From NCBI GenBank assembly GCA_015501075.1, contig JADNYJ010000002.1, positions 1,178,001-1,242,000 on the forward strand: a stretch of 64,000 bases of DNA, in the 5' to 3' direction. The DNA comes from Gymnopilus junonius (taxonomy: Eukaryota > Basidiomycota > Agaricomycetes > Agaricales > Galerinaceae). Made by a program: the position numbers and the translations under genes. A model generated the notes under the pieces. The model saw only the letters and a program-made list of their open reading frames with translations. It had not been told where the DNA came from and did not search any database. Numbering within the stretch: the first letter of the stretch is position 1; every line of letters starts with the position of its first letter. Positions 23,516 to 36,469 of the stretch are shown in pieces.

Positions 23516-26500
23516 ATGGCATCCTTCGAAGACTACGACGAGTTTGGCAACTATATCGGTGCCGACCTCGACTCGGACGATGAAGACGAACTTCCTCAAC
23601 AACAGCAGCAATTCCGGGAAGAAAATATCGGCAATGTACCTCTTGAAGGATATGATGATGTTTCTATGAAGGATGCTGACGAACTAGCTCTCATGGAAGT
23701 TGATGGTGAGTGTTTAGGTCGCGCGTACCTGTTATCAGGCATTTTACGTCCTTTTGTAGAGCCCTCACATCGAGCAGTCATTCTGCACGAGGACAAACAA
23801 TATTACCCATCTGCAGAGGACGTGTATGGATCGGGCGTTGAAACTCTCGTTCAGGAGGAAGACGCGCAACCACTTTCTGAACCTATCATCGCTCCCGTCA
23901 AAGTGCGAAAATGGGCCGTCGAAGAAAAAGATATGCCAGAAACTCGCTTTGATAAAGGGTAACATTAAATCCATCTAATACTCCCTGTTTACACCGACGC
24001 GTTTTCCAGATTTCTATTGAATATGACAGCCTTTCCGGAAATGATTCGAAACGTTGCTGTAGTTGGACACTTACACCACGGCAAAACTGCACTTATGGAC
24101 ATGCTTGTATTAGAAACCCACAAACTCGTATGGGACTCGGATAAGCCAGTTAGTTGTTTACTTTTCAGAAGGGGGAAGGTTTCTCATTGCATCCCCCCAG
24201 CTTCGTTATACAGACACACACGTCCTATCACGAGAACGTGAAATATCGATAAAATCATCCCCGATGTCCCTTATCCTTTCCAACACAGCCGGAAAATCAC
24301 ATTTGGTTCATTTCATTGATACCCCTGGTCATATCAATTTCGTGGATGAAGTAGCATCTGCAGTCCGGTTAACAGATGGGATTATTTTAGTGGTGGACGT
24401 AGTTGAAGGCGTACGTTTCGATACGAATTCTTGAGCGAAACTTACTTTTTTGCAGCTGATGGTTGGCACCGAGTTCATTCTGCGGCATGCGTTACAAGAA
24501 GATGTCAAAATTACCCTCGTGGTAAACAAAATTGACAGATTAATACTCGAGTTACGTATAAAACCCGCCGACGCCTTCTACAAAATCAAACATACCATTG
24601 AAGAAATCAATACCTTCATCAGGTGCGTGCAAAGCAGGGTAAATCGCCAGCAGTTAAACTAACGTCGAGTCTAGCTCCATTGACCCCAATCCTGATTTGC
24701 GGCTGAGTCCCGAGAATGGAAATGTAGCATTCGCCAGCACGGACATGGGATGGTGCTTTACATTGCGTTCATTTGCTCAGATGTACGCTGATACTTACGG
24801 TAAGTGCCTTTTACTGAAAAGTAGTCTTTTAGAATAACTTCAATTCTAAGGCTCTTTGGATGTGAAGGCGTTTGCAGATCGGCTTTGGGGGGACATATAT
24901 TTCAACGAGGAAACGCGAAAATTCACCAGGAAGCAAGCAGACTCAGAAAGCAATAGGACTTTCGTCCATTTTATCTTGAATCCTTTGTACAAGTTGTACA
25001 GCCACGTCCTTAGCGAAGAGACGGATGATTTGAGGAACACGTTGGAAAGTCTCGGCATTCAATTAAAACCTGTCATGTACAAGATGGATGTCAGGCCATT
25101 ACTGAAAGCTGTTCTGGATCAATTCTTCGGCAAATCAACTGGCCTTGTTGATGTCATTGTCGATAACGTTCCGTCCCCGGTAGCTGGAGCAGCAAGCAAG
25201 GTACTTAACTTGTTTACAGGAAGTGAAGTACGATTATTGATGTATCATTGTTCAGATCGAAAGGACGTATCTAGGATCCCAGACATCAGATCTTGTTAAT
25301 GCAATGAAGTCTTGCGACCCAGAAGGCCCTCTCATGGTCCAAATCACGAAATTATATCATACCACCGATGCTCAGTCATTTAGGGCATTTGGACGAGTTA
25401 TAAGCGGTACTTTGAAGAAGGGTATAGATATCAAGGTCCTGGGAGAGGGCTATTCTCCTGAAGATGAGGAAGATATGTTGAAGGCCACTGTCGACGACCT
25501 CTGGATCAGCGAAGCCAGGTTTGTTTGTCCTGCGCGCTGCCCTGTGAAAGGAACTAATTTGTTGGCTAGATATTTCATTCCGGCCGACGAGATTCCTGCT
25601 GGAAACCTTGTTTTAATAGGAGGAGTTGAGGGTTCCATATCCAAGACAGCAACTTTAGCAGGCGCCGACATCGATGAGGAGCTGCATATATTCCGACCCA
25701 TTAAACATATGACACAGTCTGTGCTTAAAATTGCCATCGAGCCAATAGCACCGTCCGAACTTCCAAAAATGTTGGCCGGTTTACGAAGTATAAACAAATC
25801 ATATCCCTTAGTTTCCACCAAAGTCGAGGAAAGTGGGGAACACGTTGTGATAGGGACAGGAGAACTCTATCTCGATTGCGTCATGCACGATTTACGTCGC
25901 TTGTTTTCTGAAATTGAGATCAAGGTGTCGGATCCTGTGACAAAATTCTGCGAAACTGTCCTGGAAACGAGTGCATTGAAATGCTATGCTGATACTCCGA
26001 ACAAAAAGTGAGTCTTCATGAATTTTTTGTTCACAGAAGCAAAAGCTGATTGTTCTTATCAGGAACAAGATTACGATGATTGCTGAACCATTGGAACGAC
26101 GGATTGCGGAGGATATAGAAAACGGTCGCGTTAATATGCGGATGACAGTCAAGGAGCGAGGAACATTTTTCCAAGAAAAGTACCAATGGGATCTTCTCGC
26201 ATCTCGTTCGATTTGGGCCTTTGGACCCGATGAAAACGGACCCAATATTCTTCTAGATGACACCCTTCCCTCGCAGGTAAGTTTTTAAAAAGTTAACCGC
26301 AAACAGGAAGTTCAGAAGAATATTTTATAGGTCGACAAAAAGCTTATCGGAACAGTCAAAGAACATATCAAGCAAGGGTTCCAATGGGGAGCTCGTGAGG
26401 GACCTCTTTGCGATGAACGTCAGTGTTAAACCTTCTTACATTCGTTCGCTCATGATCATCTTCCAGCCATGCGCAATGTGAAATTCCGCATTCTGGATGC

Positions 26501-27215
26501 CACTCTCGCTCAGGAGCCAATTTACCGCGGAGGAGGCCAGATTGTTCCCACCGCTCGTCGCGTCTGCTACTCATCGTTCTTGATGGTGAGAACCTCATCT
26601 GTTGGTTAGGTCTATTTATATATCTGACACGTACACTGTTTTCCTGTGAAGGCAACCCCTCGACTGATGGAGCCGGTGTACTACGTGGAAGTTCAAGCGC
26701 CAGCTGATTGTATATCAGCAGTGTACACAGTGCTAGCGCGCCGTCGTGGACATGTTACACAAGACATACCGAAGGCCGGATCGCCGTTGTATACGGTAAA
26801 GGCTTTGATCCCGGTAATAGACGCAAATGGATTTGAAACGGATCTGAGGACCGCCACGCAAGGTCAAGCATTCTGTTTGCAAGTCTTCGACCACTGGTCG
26901 ATTGTCCCAGGTATGATTCCCTTTCTCACATCGAAAGGAATGCGTGATTTAAGAGGCATGCAGGTGATCCCACGGACACAAGTATCAAACTCCGGCCACT
27001 GGAACCTGCCTCCGGGCAGGCACTGGCTAGAGATCTAGTGTTAAAAACACGCCGACGAAAAGGCCTCGGCGACCAAATCGCTGTGTCGAAATATCTGGAC
27101 GATGAGTTTGTGGTACGTAGTCACTACACCCAGCGACATTATTTGACCACTGACAAGTTTCTGTTGGTTTCAGCTTGCTCTGTCGGCGTCAGGACATGCA
27201 GATCTGTTAGGATAA
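23516..27215 (+). CDS. SNU114: U5 snRNP GTPase Snu114 / EFTUD2
   Basis: An EF-2-like GTPase of the U5 snRNP that controls Brr2 and spliceosome activation. The acidic N-terminus ([20 protein letters not shown]) is typical of Snu114. The G domain shows G1 [20 protein letters not shown] in the switch region, G3 DTPGHINF and G4 NKIDRL. Later domains include [52 protein letters not shown] and, at the end, [11 protein letters not shown] and the tail [20 protein letters not shown]. Introns join SK to [13 protein letters not shown] near 25.2 kb, and a last intron near 27.11-27.17 kb gives ...ASGHADLLG and TAA at 27213-27215. No frame break. Calnexin follows on the same strand after about 190 bases. 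Confidence 0.95.
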
Positions 27216-27404
27216 TTATAATTTGGATGTAAGAGTAGGTAGGACGTGAATTCATGAACATTCGAAAGATTTCCTTTAGGGGAACACGTGACGTGTGGGA
27301 GAACGTAGCTGCCACGTAGACGTGCGCACGTATTTAGAGTAGGCGACGCTGGGTTATTTACAGTATCCCTTCCTGTCTCTCCTTTACTGGTCCTTCGTAT
27401 TAAA

Positions 27405-29470
27405 ATGCGAAGCGTAGCGCTTTCTTTGCTGGCCATTGCTGCCTCTGGCGCTCTGGCACAGTCGGCTGATGCACCCAAACCCACCTTCACCGTTTGTATA
27501 CGTATCTTGCACGCTGAATCACTCTACTTACTTATTTCTGCAGCCCACCGAGATTAAAGCTCCCTTCGTTGAACAGTTCACCAACGACTGGTCTGACCGT
27601 TGGACTCCTTCAGAGGCTACCAAGAAGACTCCCGTCGGCGGCGAGACCTTCAGCTATGTCGGCAAGTGGGAGGTCGAGGAACCTTCCATCTCCGTCGTTG
27701 AAGGCGACAAGGGTCTCGTTGCGAAAAGCAAAGCTGCCCACCACGCCATCTCTGCTCCTTTCAGCAAGCCCTTCGACTTCAAGGACGAACCCCTTGTCGT
27801 CCAATACGAAGTCAAGTACCAGAAGGGCGGCAATTGCGGTGGTGGTTATGTTAAGCTCCTCGAAGATGGTTTCCAAACCAGCGGAAAAGAGTTTTCTGAC
27901 ACTACGCCTTGGGTTGTCATGTTCGGCCCTGATTTAACGTGTCCTGGGACCAAGGTCAGATATCTCTCCGCCTTTAACAGGTGTACCTGCTGATGTGGTC
28001 CCAATAGGTCCACTTCATCTTCCGTCACAAGAGCCCCAAAACTGGAGAAGTCGAGGAGAAACACCTCAAGATTCCTCCCCGTCCTACCATCGAGAAACTC
28101 ACCAACTTGTATACACTTATTGTAAAGTAAGTGATTTGCTTCCCATCTCCTTCGAGTCTAATTTTGGTCTAGCCCTAATAATACCTACGAGGTCCTTATC
28201 AACGGAGTCAGCGAGAAGACTGGTAGCCTCCTCGAGGACTTTGAGCCCCCTGTCAACCCACCCAAGGAGATCGACGACCCCAATGACACCAAACCCGATG
28301 ACTGGGTCGACGACGCCATGATTGCTGACCCGGATGCTAAGAAGGTTCTAATCAATTTCATTTGGTGTCTAGAACATGTCCGACTGACTGACTTGCCAGC
28401 CTGATGACTGGGACGAGGAGGCCCCCTTTGATATCCCTGACGAAGAAGCTGTAAAGCCTGAGGGCTGGCTTGATGACGAGCCTTTGACTATTCCTGATCC
28501 TGGTGAATGTTTATTATCATCTATATCTATTTTAAATTGCAGTCAAATTCTAACCGAAATTCAGATGCTACTAAGCCCGAAGAATGGGACGAAGAGGAAG
28601 ATGGTGAATGGATTGCTCCCACTATCGCTAACCCCAAGTGCACTGAAGGTCCAGGCTGCGGTGAATGGACGCGGTTAGTCCTTTGTTGACCTGCAATATC
28701 TTAGCTTTCCTGACTCTGTTCTACGTAGTCCCACTAAGCGCAATCCCGACTACAAGGGCATATGGACCGCTCCTCAAATTTCTAACCCCGCTTACAGGGG
28801 TGTCTGGGCTCCCCGTAAGATCCCTAATCCCGACTACTTCGAAGATCTCTCTCCTGTGAAATCTTTGGCAAAGATTGTGAGAATATCGTTACCATGTGTT
28901 GATATGTGACTCATAACGTTTTCTATCAGGGAGGTGTTGGTATTGAACTGTGGACCATGACCGAGGATATTCTCTTTGACAACATTTATGTTGGTCACTC
29001 CGCTGAGGATGCGAAGAAGTTCGCAGAGGAGACATTTGAGGTCAAGAAGCCTCTTGAGGTGGCCGCAGACAAGCCTGCTGCCGCTGACGAGGATGAGGAC
29101 GACACTATCACTTTCAAAGATGATCCCGTCAGCTTCATTCGCACTCGTGTTATCTCCTTTGTTGAGGCTGCCAAACTTGATCCCCTCAATGCCTTCAAGA
29201 CCCAACCTGAAACGGCTGCTGCACTTGTTGGAGCGCTTTTCACGCTCTTTGGAATGCTCAGTGCATTGGTTGGCATCGTTGGCGGTGCTCAGAAACCTGT
29301 TGTTACCAAGGTTTGTCTCCATGTTTCATAAGATTACTTTACTGACCTTATTTTAGTCTACGAAGAAGGCTGAACCATTAGATGACAAGAAAAAGGCTGA
29401 AGCTGCTCCGGTTTCATCCGCCATTGACTCTAAGAAGGATGACGGTCTGAAGAAGCGCAATGTCAAGTAA
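27405..29470 (+). CDS. CNX1: Calnexin, ER lectin chaperone
   Basis: Calnexin is a type I ER membrane lectin that folds glycoproteins carrying monoglucosylated glycans. A signal peptide ([19 protein letters not shown]) starts at 27405. The globular lectin domain contains [28 protein letters not shown] and [20 protein letters not shown]. The proline-rich arm has four type-1 repeats ([38 protein letters not shown]) and type-2 repeats ([23 protein letters not shown]). [19 protein letters not shown] closes the lumenal part. A helix ([20 protein letters not shown]) and a lysine-rich cytosolic tail ending in KKRNVK follow. Cys pairs in the lectin domain and the [13 protein letters not shown] segment are conserved. 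About seven introns. Intact. Confidence 0.96.
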
Positions 29471-29702
29471 TCGATTGTAGTTAACTTATTAATGCTTTGT
29501 TGGGCTGGCGCACTGTTTTCTTCTCCGTATGCTTAACGACGACTCCATTGAAGGAGGGCAAAGCAGATAGTAATATAAACAGGAAGTTATCAAACGCGTT
29601 GATAGGTCTGAAGGGTGATGACATGAGAAAGAGGGTTTTAACCTGTTACTCCTGTCACTCGACTGTACATATATGATCAGGTCCTGGAAGCCAACTCGGA
29701 TT

Positions 29703-31218
29703 ATGTCTCGTCGAACTCACTCCACCTCTCCTACTCCTACAAGGCCTCCGAAGCGCCCGAAATTGGATCATCTGACAAAAGATGACTTCAAGAACGGCGT
29801 CTTTCTCGCACCTATGGTCAGATCTGGCGCTCGTATGTCAACTACCACCTTGCAGCTCGCTACCCATTGACCTTTTCTTAGTGCCCACTCGTCTCTTTGC
29901 CCTGAAACACGGAGCAACCTTAGTCTGGGGTCCCGAGATAGTCGACAAAGCCATTTTGCATTCTACTCGTGAAGTCGATCGTACGTGTTCTTTTACCTTG
30001 GCTTACCTTCATATTCTGACGCTTTCTAGCGGTCACTGGCGTGATATCATACAACGGGGTGTCCCGCGCCATTTTTGCGACCCATCCTGTCGAAAAACCC
30101 CACCTCATTTATCAAATCGGCTCTGCCGATCCCGACCTGGCCGTCCAAGCAGCAAAGACAGTCATGCAAGATGTTTCGGGCATCGATCTAAACTGCGGCT
30201 GTCCCAAGCCATTCTCTACTCATGCTGGCATGGGTGCAGCATTACTTACGAATTCAGACCTGCTTTGTTCCATTCTGACGGCATTGAGGAGAGAAATGCC
30301 CCCTCATATCACTGTAACTGCTAAAATTCGCTTGCTACCTTCACAGGAAGACACCCTGAAGCTTGTCGAACGCATAGTAAATACCGGGATCAGCGCCTTG
30401 ACAGTACATTGCCGCACTCGGAACATGCGCGAAAAAGACAAGGCTGTCATTGAGAGGCTCAAGGAAATTGTCGACTTTGTAGAAGGAATGGGAAAAGGGA
30501 TTGCTGTGGTGGAAAACGGAGACTGTCTCGAATGGGAAGATGCGAAGCGAGTGCGTGCTGTTACCGGTGCACATTCCGTCATGATTGCACGAGGAGCAGA
30601 GGCAAATCCATCTTGTTTTTCCCCAGAACCTCTCAAGGACGTCGAAGCAACGCTTGTCCCAGCGTACTTGCGTTTGGTATGCGCTTTATGTCCACTTTAT
30701 CACCGCTGTAAACTGACTTCTTTATGTATGTTCAGAGCCAATACCTAGAGAATCACTTCAACCTGACGAAATTCTGCGTTAATCAATTCAAAGGTGTCCG
30801 TGTGGACGTCACAAAAGCAGAATCTCATGCAATCCGCCAGGCTTTAACTCAAGCTAAAGATTACACAGACGTCAATGATATGATGGGTTCGTTCTCCGGC
30901 GAGAAAGAATTACAGGCGATCATAAACGCTATCGAAAACAATCCACCTCGAGAACACAGAATGATATTAGATGACGAAACTGAATCGCCTAATGCCGCGG
31001 AAAGCACTCAAGCACATGCCACGATAACACCTGAAGGAACACAAAACCCTGAACCTCCTGGCTCTGGTGCACCATTCCTCCCAAGTGATATGGATAGGAT
31101 TTTCACAGCGATACCAGGGCGTGATGCAACGACACCAACTCCTAGTGGTCGACTATCACTCATACCTATACAGGCCTGTCAACTTTTCAGCCTTGTGGAT
31201 TTGGACCATGTAGATTAG
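29703..31218 (+). CDS. DUS2: tRNA-dihydrouridine synthase, Dus2 type
   Basis: An FMN/NADPH enzyme that reduces uridine 20 in the tRNA D-loop. The N-terminus is basic (PTRPPKRPKL). NGVFLAPMVRSGALPTRLFA, joined across the first intron, and LVWGPEIVDKA are Dus2 signatures. The barrel continues with YQIGSADPDLAVQAAKTV, then GIDLNCGCPK with the catalytic Cys, TVTAKIRLLP, ALTVHCRTRNMREKD and SVMIARGAEANPS in the FMN phosphate site. The helical domain contains YLENHFNLTKFCVNQF. The C-terminal 80 residues are low complexity. No zinc finger is present, which separates it from Dus3. The start at 29703 has A at -3; an upstream in-frame ATG at 29673 is weaker. It converges on the MCC alpha gene with only 38 bases between stops. 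Confidence 0.93.
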
Positions 31219-31256
31219 ATTATACATATGTAATATCGACGCCCGGGGGGAGACAC

Positions 31257-34200
31257 TTATAAATCATCTGCCTCAATATCTACCAACTCTCGACCTTCTT
31301 CCACCATTTCACCATTCCTGCAACCGACGGACTTCACGACACCAGCAGTGTCCGCCCGCAGTAACGTCTCCGTCTTCATACTTTCTATAACAACCACAGC
31401 CTGACCCTTCTCCACTCGATCGCCAACTTTGACCTTCAATTCAACTATCAGACTTGGCATCGGCGCCTTCAGAGCGCCTTTCGCAGACAACATATCGCTA
31501 CCCATGGAAAGCAACCACTTTGGAGAGGGTAGAACCAAAGTACTCTTCTGACCCTTGTCAAATACATGCAAACGCTCCATGGTGTTGGCCAACTGCGACG
31601 CTGGCACGGCCAGAGGTGGAGGTTGGGAGACGATGGTTGTATGCGAGTAATCCATGTTAACTGTCGCGGAAAGAGTATTCTGATCCACCAGGTCAGCGGT
31701 CACAGAGAAGAATTGTACAGGTCCTTCGGTTGTCTCGACGGCTACGTCGTATAAATCGGAACTTGTCTGGATGACTTGAACGGTCACTTCGCTTTCTAGG
31801 TCTTCGGTCTTGATCTTGATTGTGCGCCTGTACAAGTCACCTCCAAATCGATGCGACGTCAGTGAAGTCCAAGGACTAGACGCAGGTGTTTTTTGGGTGT
31901 TTGAATCACGAAGAACGATGAAGAGTGCGGCTTTCGCGAAGACCTCCGGACTTGGTGCCCGCATTGGAGGGAATAGCTCATCGAAATGTTTCTACAGATG
32001 AAGACAGTCAGTTTGGAATATACATCATTCAAGAGACAATGTAATGTACCTTAATGAAGCCCGTTTCAACCTCTTCGTCGATGAAAGCTTTATTACCTGC
32101 CAGTGTCCTGAGAAATTCCACGTTCGTTGAGACGCCAACTATGTGATATTCATCCAATGCCTTGCGTAAAACACGCAATGCTTCGGTACGATCGCGACCG
32201 TGTACCACCACTTTAGCAATCATAGGGTCATAGAAGACTCCAATTGCTGCTCCTTGCTTGAAACCTTGTTCAATACGCAAAGACGGCATGATTTCCAAGG
32301 CAGCGCCAGAGGATTCTGAAAGGCCAGAAACCGGACTGACGCTCGATGAGGCAGACCTTTCCACGGGGGGGAATGAAGGTGCGAATATGTGAGTTGGTGT
32401 GGGCGTCGACAAATAGTGCAACGTTCCAGAATCGGGTAAGAAATTGTTTCGTGGATTCTCGGCATATATACGGGCTTCGAAGGCGTGTCCAACCATGGGT
32501 ATCGAATCCTGCGCTAAAGGCAATGGATTGCCAGCAGCGACCTAAAGCACTTGATTTATGTAACTTCAATCGAGGAAGAACTGGACCTACCTCTAGCTGC
32601 CATTCCACCAAATCTAAACCTGTTATCATCTCTGTTACTGGATGCTCCACCTGGAGTCGGGTATTCCTATAATCTTTTTTCAGTGCTCCAAACACATTGA
32701 ATGGGCCAACACACACATTTCCATAAAATAAAATTGAGAGGTATCATTATCAAAAATAAATTCGACAGTGCCTGCACCAACGTAGTTTACAGCCTTTGCT
32801 GCAGCGACAGCCTTGGCTCCAAGATCAGCACGGAGCTCTGGCGAAAGGCCAGGAGCAGGCGCCTGAATATAGTTAATTCCAAAAAAGGATATTCATGATT
32901 ATTTGGAACTTACCTCTTCTATGATTTTTTGGTTTCGTCGTTGCACAGAACAGTCTCTTTCCCAAAGGCTGATTACATTGCCGAGAGTATCTGCAAATAC
33001 CTGCACTTCCACATGCCGAGGCGTTTCGATATACTTCTCAATGAGAACAGTGTCGTTCCCAAAAGCCTTCAGAGATTCGCGTTTCGCTGAAGACAACGCA
33101 TCATTGAAGTCTTCAACAGTTGGCGTCGAAACTGTGCGCATCCCTTTTCCGCCGCCTCCATGAATAGCTTTAATGAGAACAGGGAAGCCTAATGGAAAAG
33201 AGTTAATATCCGGTTTGAATAGAGCAAAGGTGATGGGAACCTATTTTCTGTGCCTCTGCGAAAAGTAATTCTGGGTTTTGTTGATCTCCATGATACCCTG
33301 GCACACAAGGAACACCGGCGCCTTAAAGTAGTGTTGATCAGTCGGACTTCAAAAGGTCGTCCTATTACAACGTACTCAGCATGATGTTCTTGGATTCACT
33401 GCAACCTGTCTCAGAATATATAGACAAGTTGATACAAAAAAGAAATCACCTCTTCGACCCCATGCTTACAATGGCGCCTTCAGGGGGTCCTATGAACACA
33501 ATCCCTTCCTGACCCAGTCGCCTGGAGAAAATGGCATTTTCACTTAAGAACCCATAACTGCCCATAAAATTTGAGATTAGTCGGAAAGTCGGAAAGTCAG
33601 TAGGAGCTTACCCTGGATGGACAGCCTTAAATCGAACGATAAGTATCTTGACCATGGTAAATATAAATTCAACTTACTTTAGCACCACTTCGATGGCAAA
33701 CTTCGATGATCCTGTCCATATTCAGCTGCAAGGAAATTCATTGTTCCGTTTCAGCAAAAATGCACGACACTGACATAGCTCTCCGAAGACGGTGCTGGTC
33801 CAATGCAGTAAGCTTCATCAGCCTAAAGGATAAAATCAACAAAGTACTGTTAACATTCGAGATAGATGTACCATCTGAACATGTAGGGAGTTCCTATCCG
33901 CTTCGCTGTACACTGCGACTGTCTTTATCCCCAGCTTCTTTGCAGTGCGAATGACACGGCACGCAATTTCGCCCCTATCCATGTCGAGGAGCTTTGAGTG
34001 AATGGGATAACCAATTCATCCAGCCTTACCTGTTTGCAATTAAGATCTTGTCAAAATGAGCCAGCCTGGCTGTTCGATCTAGTCGCGTCTGTAGTTCCTC
34101 AGGGGTGAAGTACCATACTCACTGAGAGTTTCCGATGCATACCCTCGGCTGAGCAGCCTTTGAGATTTGGAACCAGGGGAGCGATTATTCAAAATAAAAC

Positions 34201-34342
34201 CCGTAGAGTTTCGTGTGTCTGACTTCGTAGTCTGTGCCGATGCTGGACGTGATGCAACTCGTCGCGGACCTGAAATGGCAGCGCGAACAAGAGTACTGGA
34301 AAGATGCTTAGAGGCAATAGAACGATTAGTAGTGGGTATCAT
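31257..34342 (-). CDS. MCCA: 3-methylcrotonyl-CoA carboxylase, biotin-carrying alpha subunit
   Basis: The mitochondrial ATP- and biotin-dependent subunit for the carboxylation step of leucine breakdown. The first exon (ATG 34340-34342) is Arg/Ser-rich with few acids, a mitochondrial presequence. The biotin carboxylase domain follows: [43 protein letters not shown] (the ATP grasp loop), [49 protein letters not shown] and [13 protein letters not shown]. Leucine-specific MCC rather than pyruvate or propionyl carboxylase is supported by the middle domain. The C-terminal biotinyl domain has [14 protein letters not shown]; the biotin Lys sits in ESMK, where AMKM is more usual. More than ten introns. 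The MCC beta partner is not in the window. Confidence 0.92.
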
Positions 34343-34660
34343 TCTTGAGAAAATCGAGACTATGTGTTAAGTTGCAGATAGATGGAGGATTTTGAACCGA
34401 ACCTGTGTATAAGAGAGCGGAAGGAGCTTAGGCACTCTGCGGGGGAAGTTGGTGCTCATACGCGAGATCCGATCACGAGATATCTGTGCTATGGCACGTG
34501 ATAGTAATTAACACACTCGGGAGTCGGAACTTGGAAGCGCCTTTTCTTTACAAGACAGTGAACAAGACAGCACCGCAGAGATTCTGAAGAAAGCTTGACG
34601 GGTCACGGAAGTACATCGGTTGCTCTTGTTATGCATATTAATCAATGGCTGCAGCTTGCT
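34343..34660. other. Intergenic region, MCC alpha promoter
   Basis: 318 bases between the MCC alpha start and the stop of the next minus-strand gene. It must hold the MCC alpha promoter and the oxidoreductase 3' flank. A short palindromic stretch (cgagatccgatcacgagatatc) lies near 34460. No other gene was seen. Confidence 0.4.
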
Positions 34661-35904
34661 TTAATTACCTATTTTAACGACCACTTTCTGACCACTGACT
34701 TTGTTTTCTCTCAATAACTCAAGTCCAGTGCCGACCCTTTCTTTGAAAGTTCCTTTGTCCTGAAGGAGCACTGGAGCAGGCTTGATGTATCCAGATCTGA
34801 GGAGCTCTGGTAGTATTTTAGGCATCAAGTTATTTTTCAGATTCTCGTCCTGTAAAATATTGTTATTGTGAGTGATTTAAGCAAAGTTTGCTCTTACCTG
34901 TTCATAGAAGAAAGTTCTAACGCCGATTATCTCAGTCGTCGATGGGAAAGGGTTTTTGTCTTCTGATAACTCGAAGTAGAGGGTTTGTTGCTGTTCATTT
35001 GTGACGGTATTCCCCTCCTTGATGGGCAGAAGGAGGGCGACTTTACCGCGAGAGCTGATCACCTTTGCAACGAGAGTTAGGGTTGCATCGGCCGTGATAC
35101 AGTCCAGTGCGAGCAGGACTTTTCCGTCTCCGCCGATAGCGTTTGCAATGTCTTCTACAACAGAAGGGCTGCGGTAATCGAAGGTATCCGTAGCACCCAA
35201 GGAACGAAGGTACTCGTGGTGCTTCTTTGATGCAGTAGCAATGATTTTCTTGTACCCGGCAAGGCGCAGAAGCTGAACGGCATATAAACCGGCAGTGGAC
35301 CCTGCACCGTAGACTAGAATAGGCGCAGAGGCGAGAGGAGGAGATTCGGGAGCCGGGAAAGACAATGGAATGGGAAGACCGAGCTGACTGAAAAGCGTGT
35401 AAAATGCAGTCACGAAATTGTCTGGAATTGTAGCCGCCTCCTCCAAGGGAAGCGAGTCTGGTATCTAGCAACCTTTTCAGCCAGATGATTATTGGAAATG
35501 GGCCTGGTTACATACCTTTGCAATCACCGTGCGTGGTTGGACACTATATTCCTGTAGGGCCTTGCGATTTGATGGACCAAACGTGAAAGCCGTAACCTAT
35601 AGTATGAAAAGATTATATTGTCGTCCAGTGGAGATTGCCAAAGTGTACTTACCCTGTCACCAAGTTTCAGATCGTCAACGCCTGGACCTAATTTCTCGAT
35701 GGTACCTGAAGCACTGAATCCCAATATGACAGGGTATTCTTGAACATAAAATCCTCGGTCGGTAACATAAGTGTCGAACGCGATCATAGCTCCATACGCG
35801 GCCTTGAGCAGCACCTGGCCTTCGCCAGGTGTTTCCGTAGGAACCTGTATCTCGTCGTATAGTCCTTTAGCAGTAGCAGCGATTGCTTTATGAGTGTTAA
35901 ACAT
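34661..35904 (-). CDS. Zinc-less MDR oxidoreductase (enoyl-reductase/ToxD-like)
   Basis: A medium-chain dehydrogenase/reductase of the type usually annotated in fungi as zinc-binding dehydrogenase or trans-enoyl reductase; substrate unknown. The GroES-like part contains AYGAMIAFDTYVTDRGFYV, YPVILGFSASGTIEKLGPGV and DLKLGDRV. PDNFVTAFYTLFSQLGLP follows, then the NADP-binding Rossmann strand ILVYGAGSTAGLYAVQLLRL, KKIIATASKKHHEYLRSLGA and DTFDYRSPSVVEDI. The usual catalytic zinc ligands and the four-Cys structural zinc lobe are not seen. The C-terminus is ...GQKVVVKIGN with TAA at 34661-34663. An in-frame ATG 78 bases upstream (35980-35982) would add a basic, mitochondrial-like leader (MKWLLSSRALAINKQSQFST), so dual targeting is possible. 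No biosynthetic partner genes are nearby. Confidence 0.85.
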
Positions 35905-36469
35905 CCCCTTGCAAATGGTTCGGGTTGAGAATTGGCTCTGCTTATTTATAGCAAGAGCTCGACTCGATAGGAGCCATTTCAAACCATCTGATAATGATGG
36001 GAGGAATGTTCTTGACTAAGCCTTTGCTGACTGAGTGTAATGGTTCTGACGTCGTAATGTCGCAACTCTTGTCAGTAGTCGAGGGTGTAGTGATAACCCC
36101 ATTCTGGTATTTGAATGAGGTCTTTAAAAAAAGATATTGAGTAGATCATGATGACATCGAGGAACAGAGGTTACGAAGACTGAAGCGCTGAGTGCTGACT
36201 AGTGACTACTTGAGGGGATGATGACACGAATTGAGACTGCTTTTTGTTCGTCTTCTTGCATCACAACAGCCAAAAAACTCTCCAACGTCCCATCTATAGA
36301 CTACTCTGAAAAAAATTCTACATACAAAACAATGCCAGATCATTTGCAGTGGAAAATTTTAAGATTGAAATGAAGATGTCCATGTCTGGATTGAATAGAT
36401 GACCTCAGGAGTTTTCAACATCACAGCTTATTCACTCACTTGGGAAGATAACTTTTAAGGGCAAAAAAT
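35905..36469. other. Intergenic region between oxidoreductase and tRNA-Trp
   Basis: The first 100 bases hold the oxidoreductase 5' leader or extended N-terminus and its promoter. The rest is AT-rich with no protein-like frame. A degenerate copy of the tRNA 3' half lies at about 36390-36421 (separate entry). Confidence 0.4.
36390..36421 (-). other. Probable tRNA-Trp relic (3' half)
   Basis: The plus-strand text tggattgaatagatgacct followed by caggagttttcaa aligns with cggattgaacggacgacct followed by tgaggaatctccaa in the intact tRNA 80 bases away. Most bases of the T-arm, variable loop and 3' anticodon arm correspond, with several transitions. The acceptor stem and 5' half are not recognisable, so it cannot be functional. 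It may be a tandem-duplication relic; a chance match is possible. Confidence 0.35.

Noticed and set aside
33575..33602. Short tandem repeat (ggaaagtc) in an MCC alpha intron
   Set aside because: Only two to three short copies inside an intron; no sign of function.
35905..35982. Mitochondrial-type leader on the MDR oxidoreductase
   Set aside because: The upstream ATG is in frame and the leader is basic, but the family usually starts at the inner Met; kept only as an alternative.
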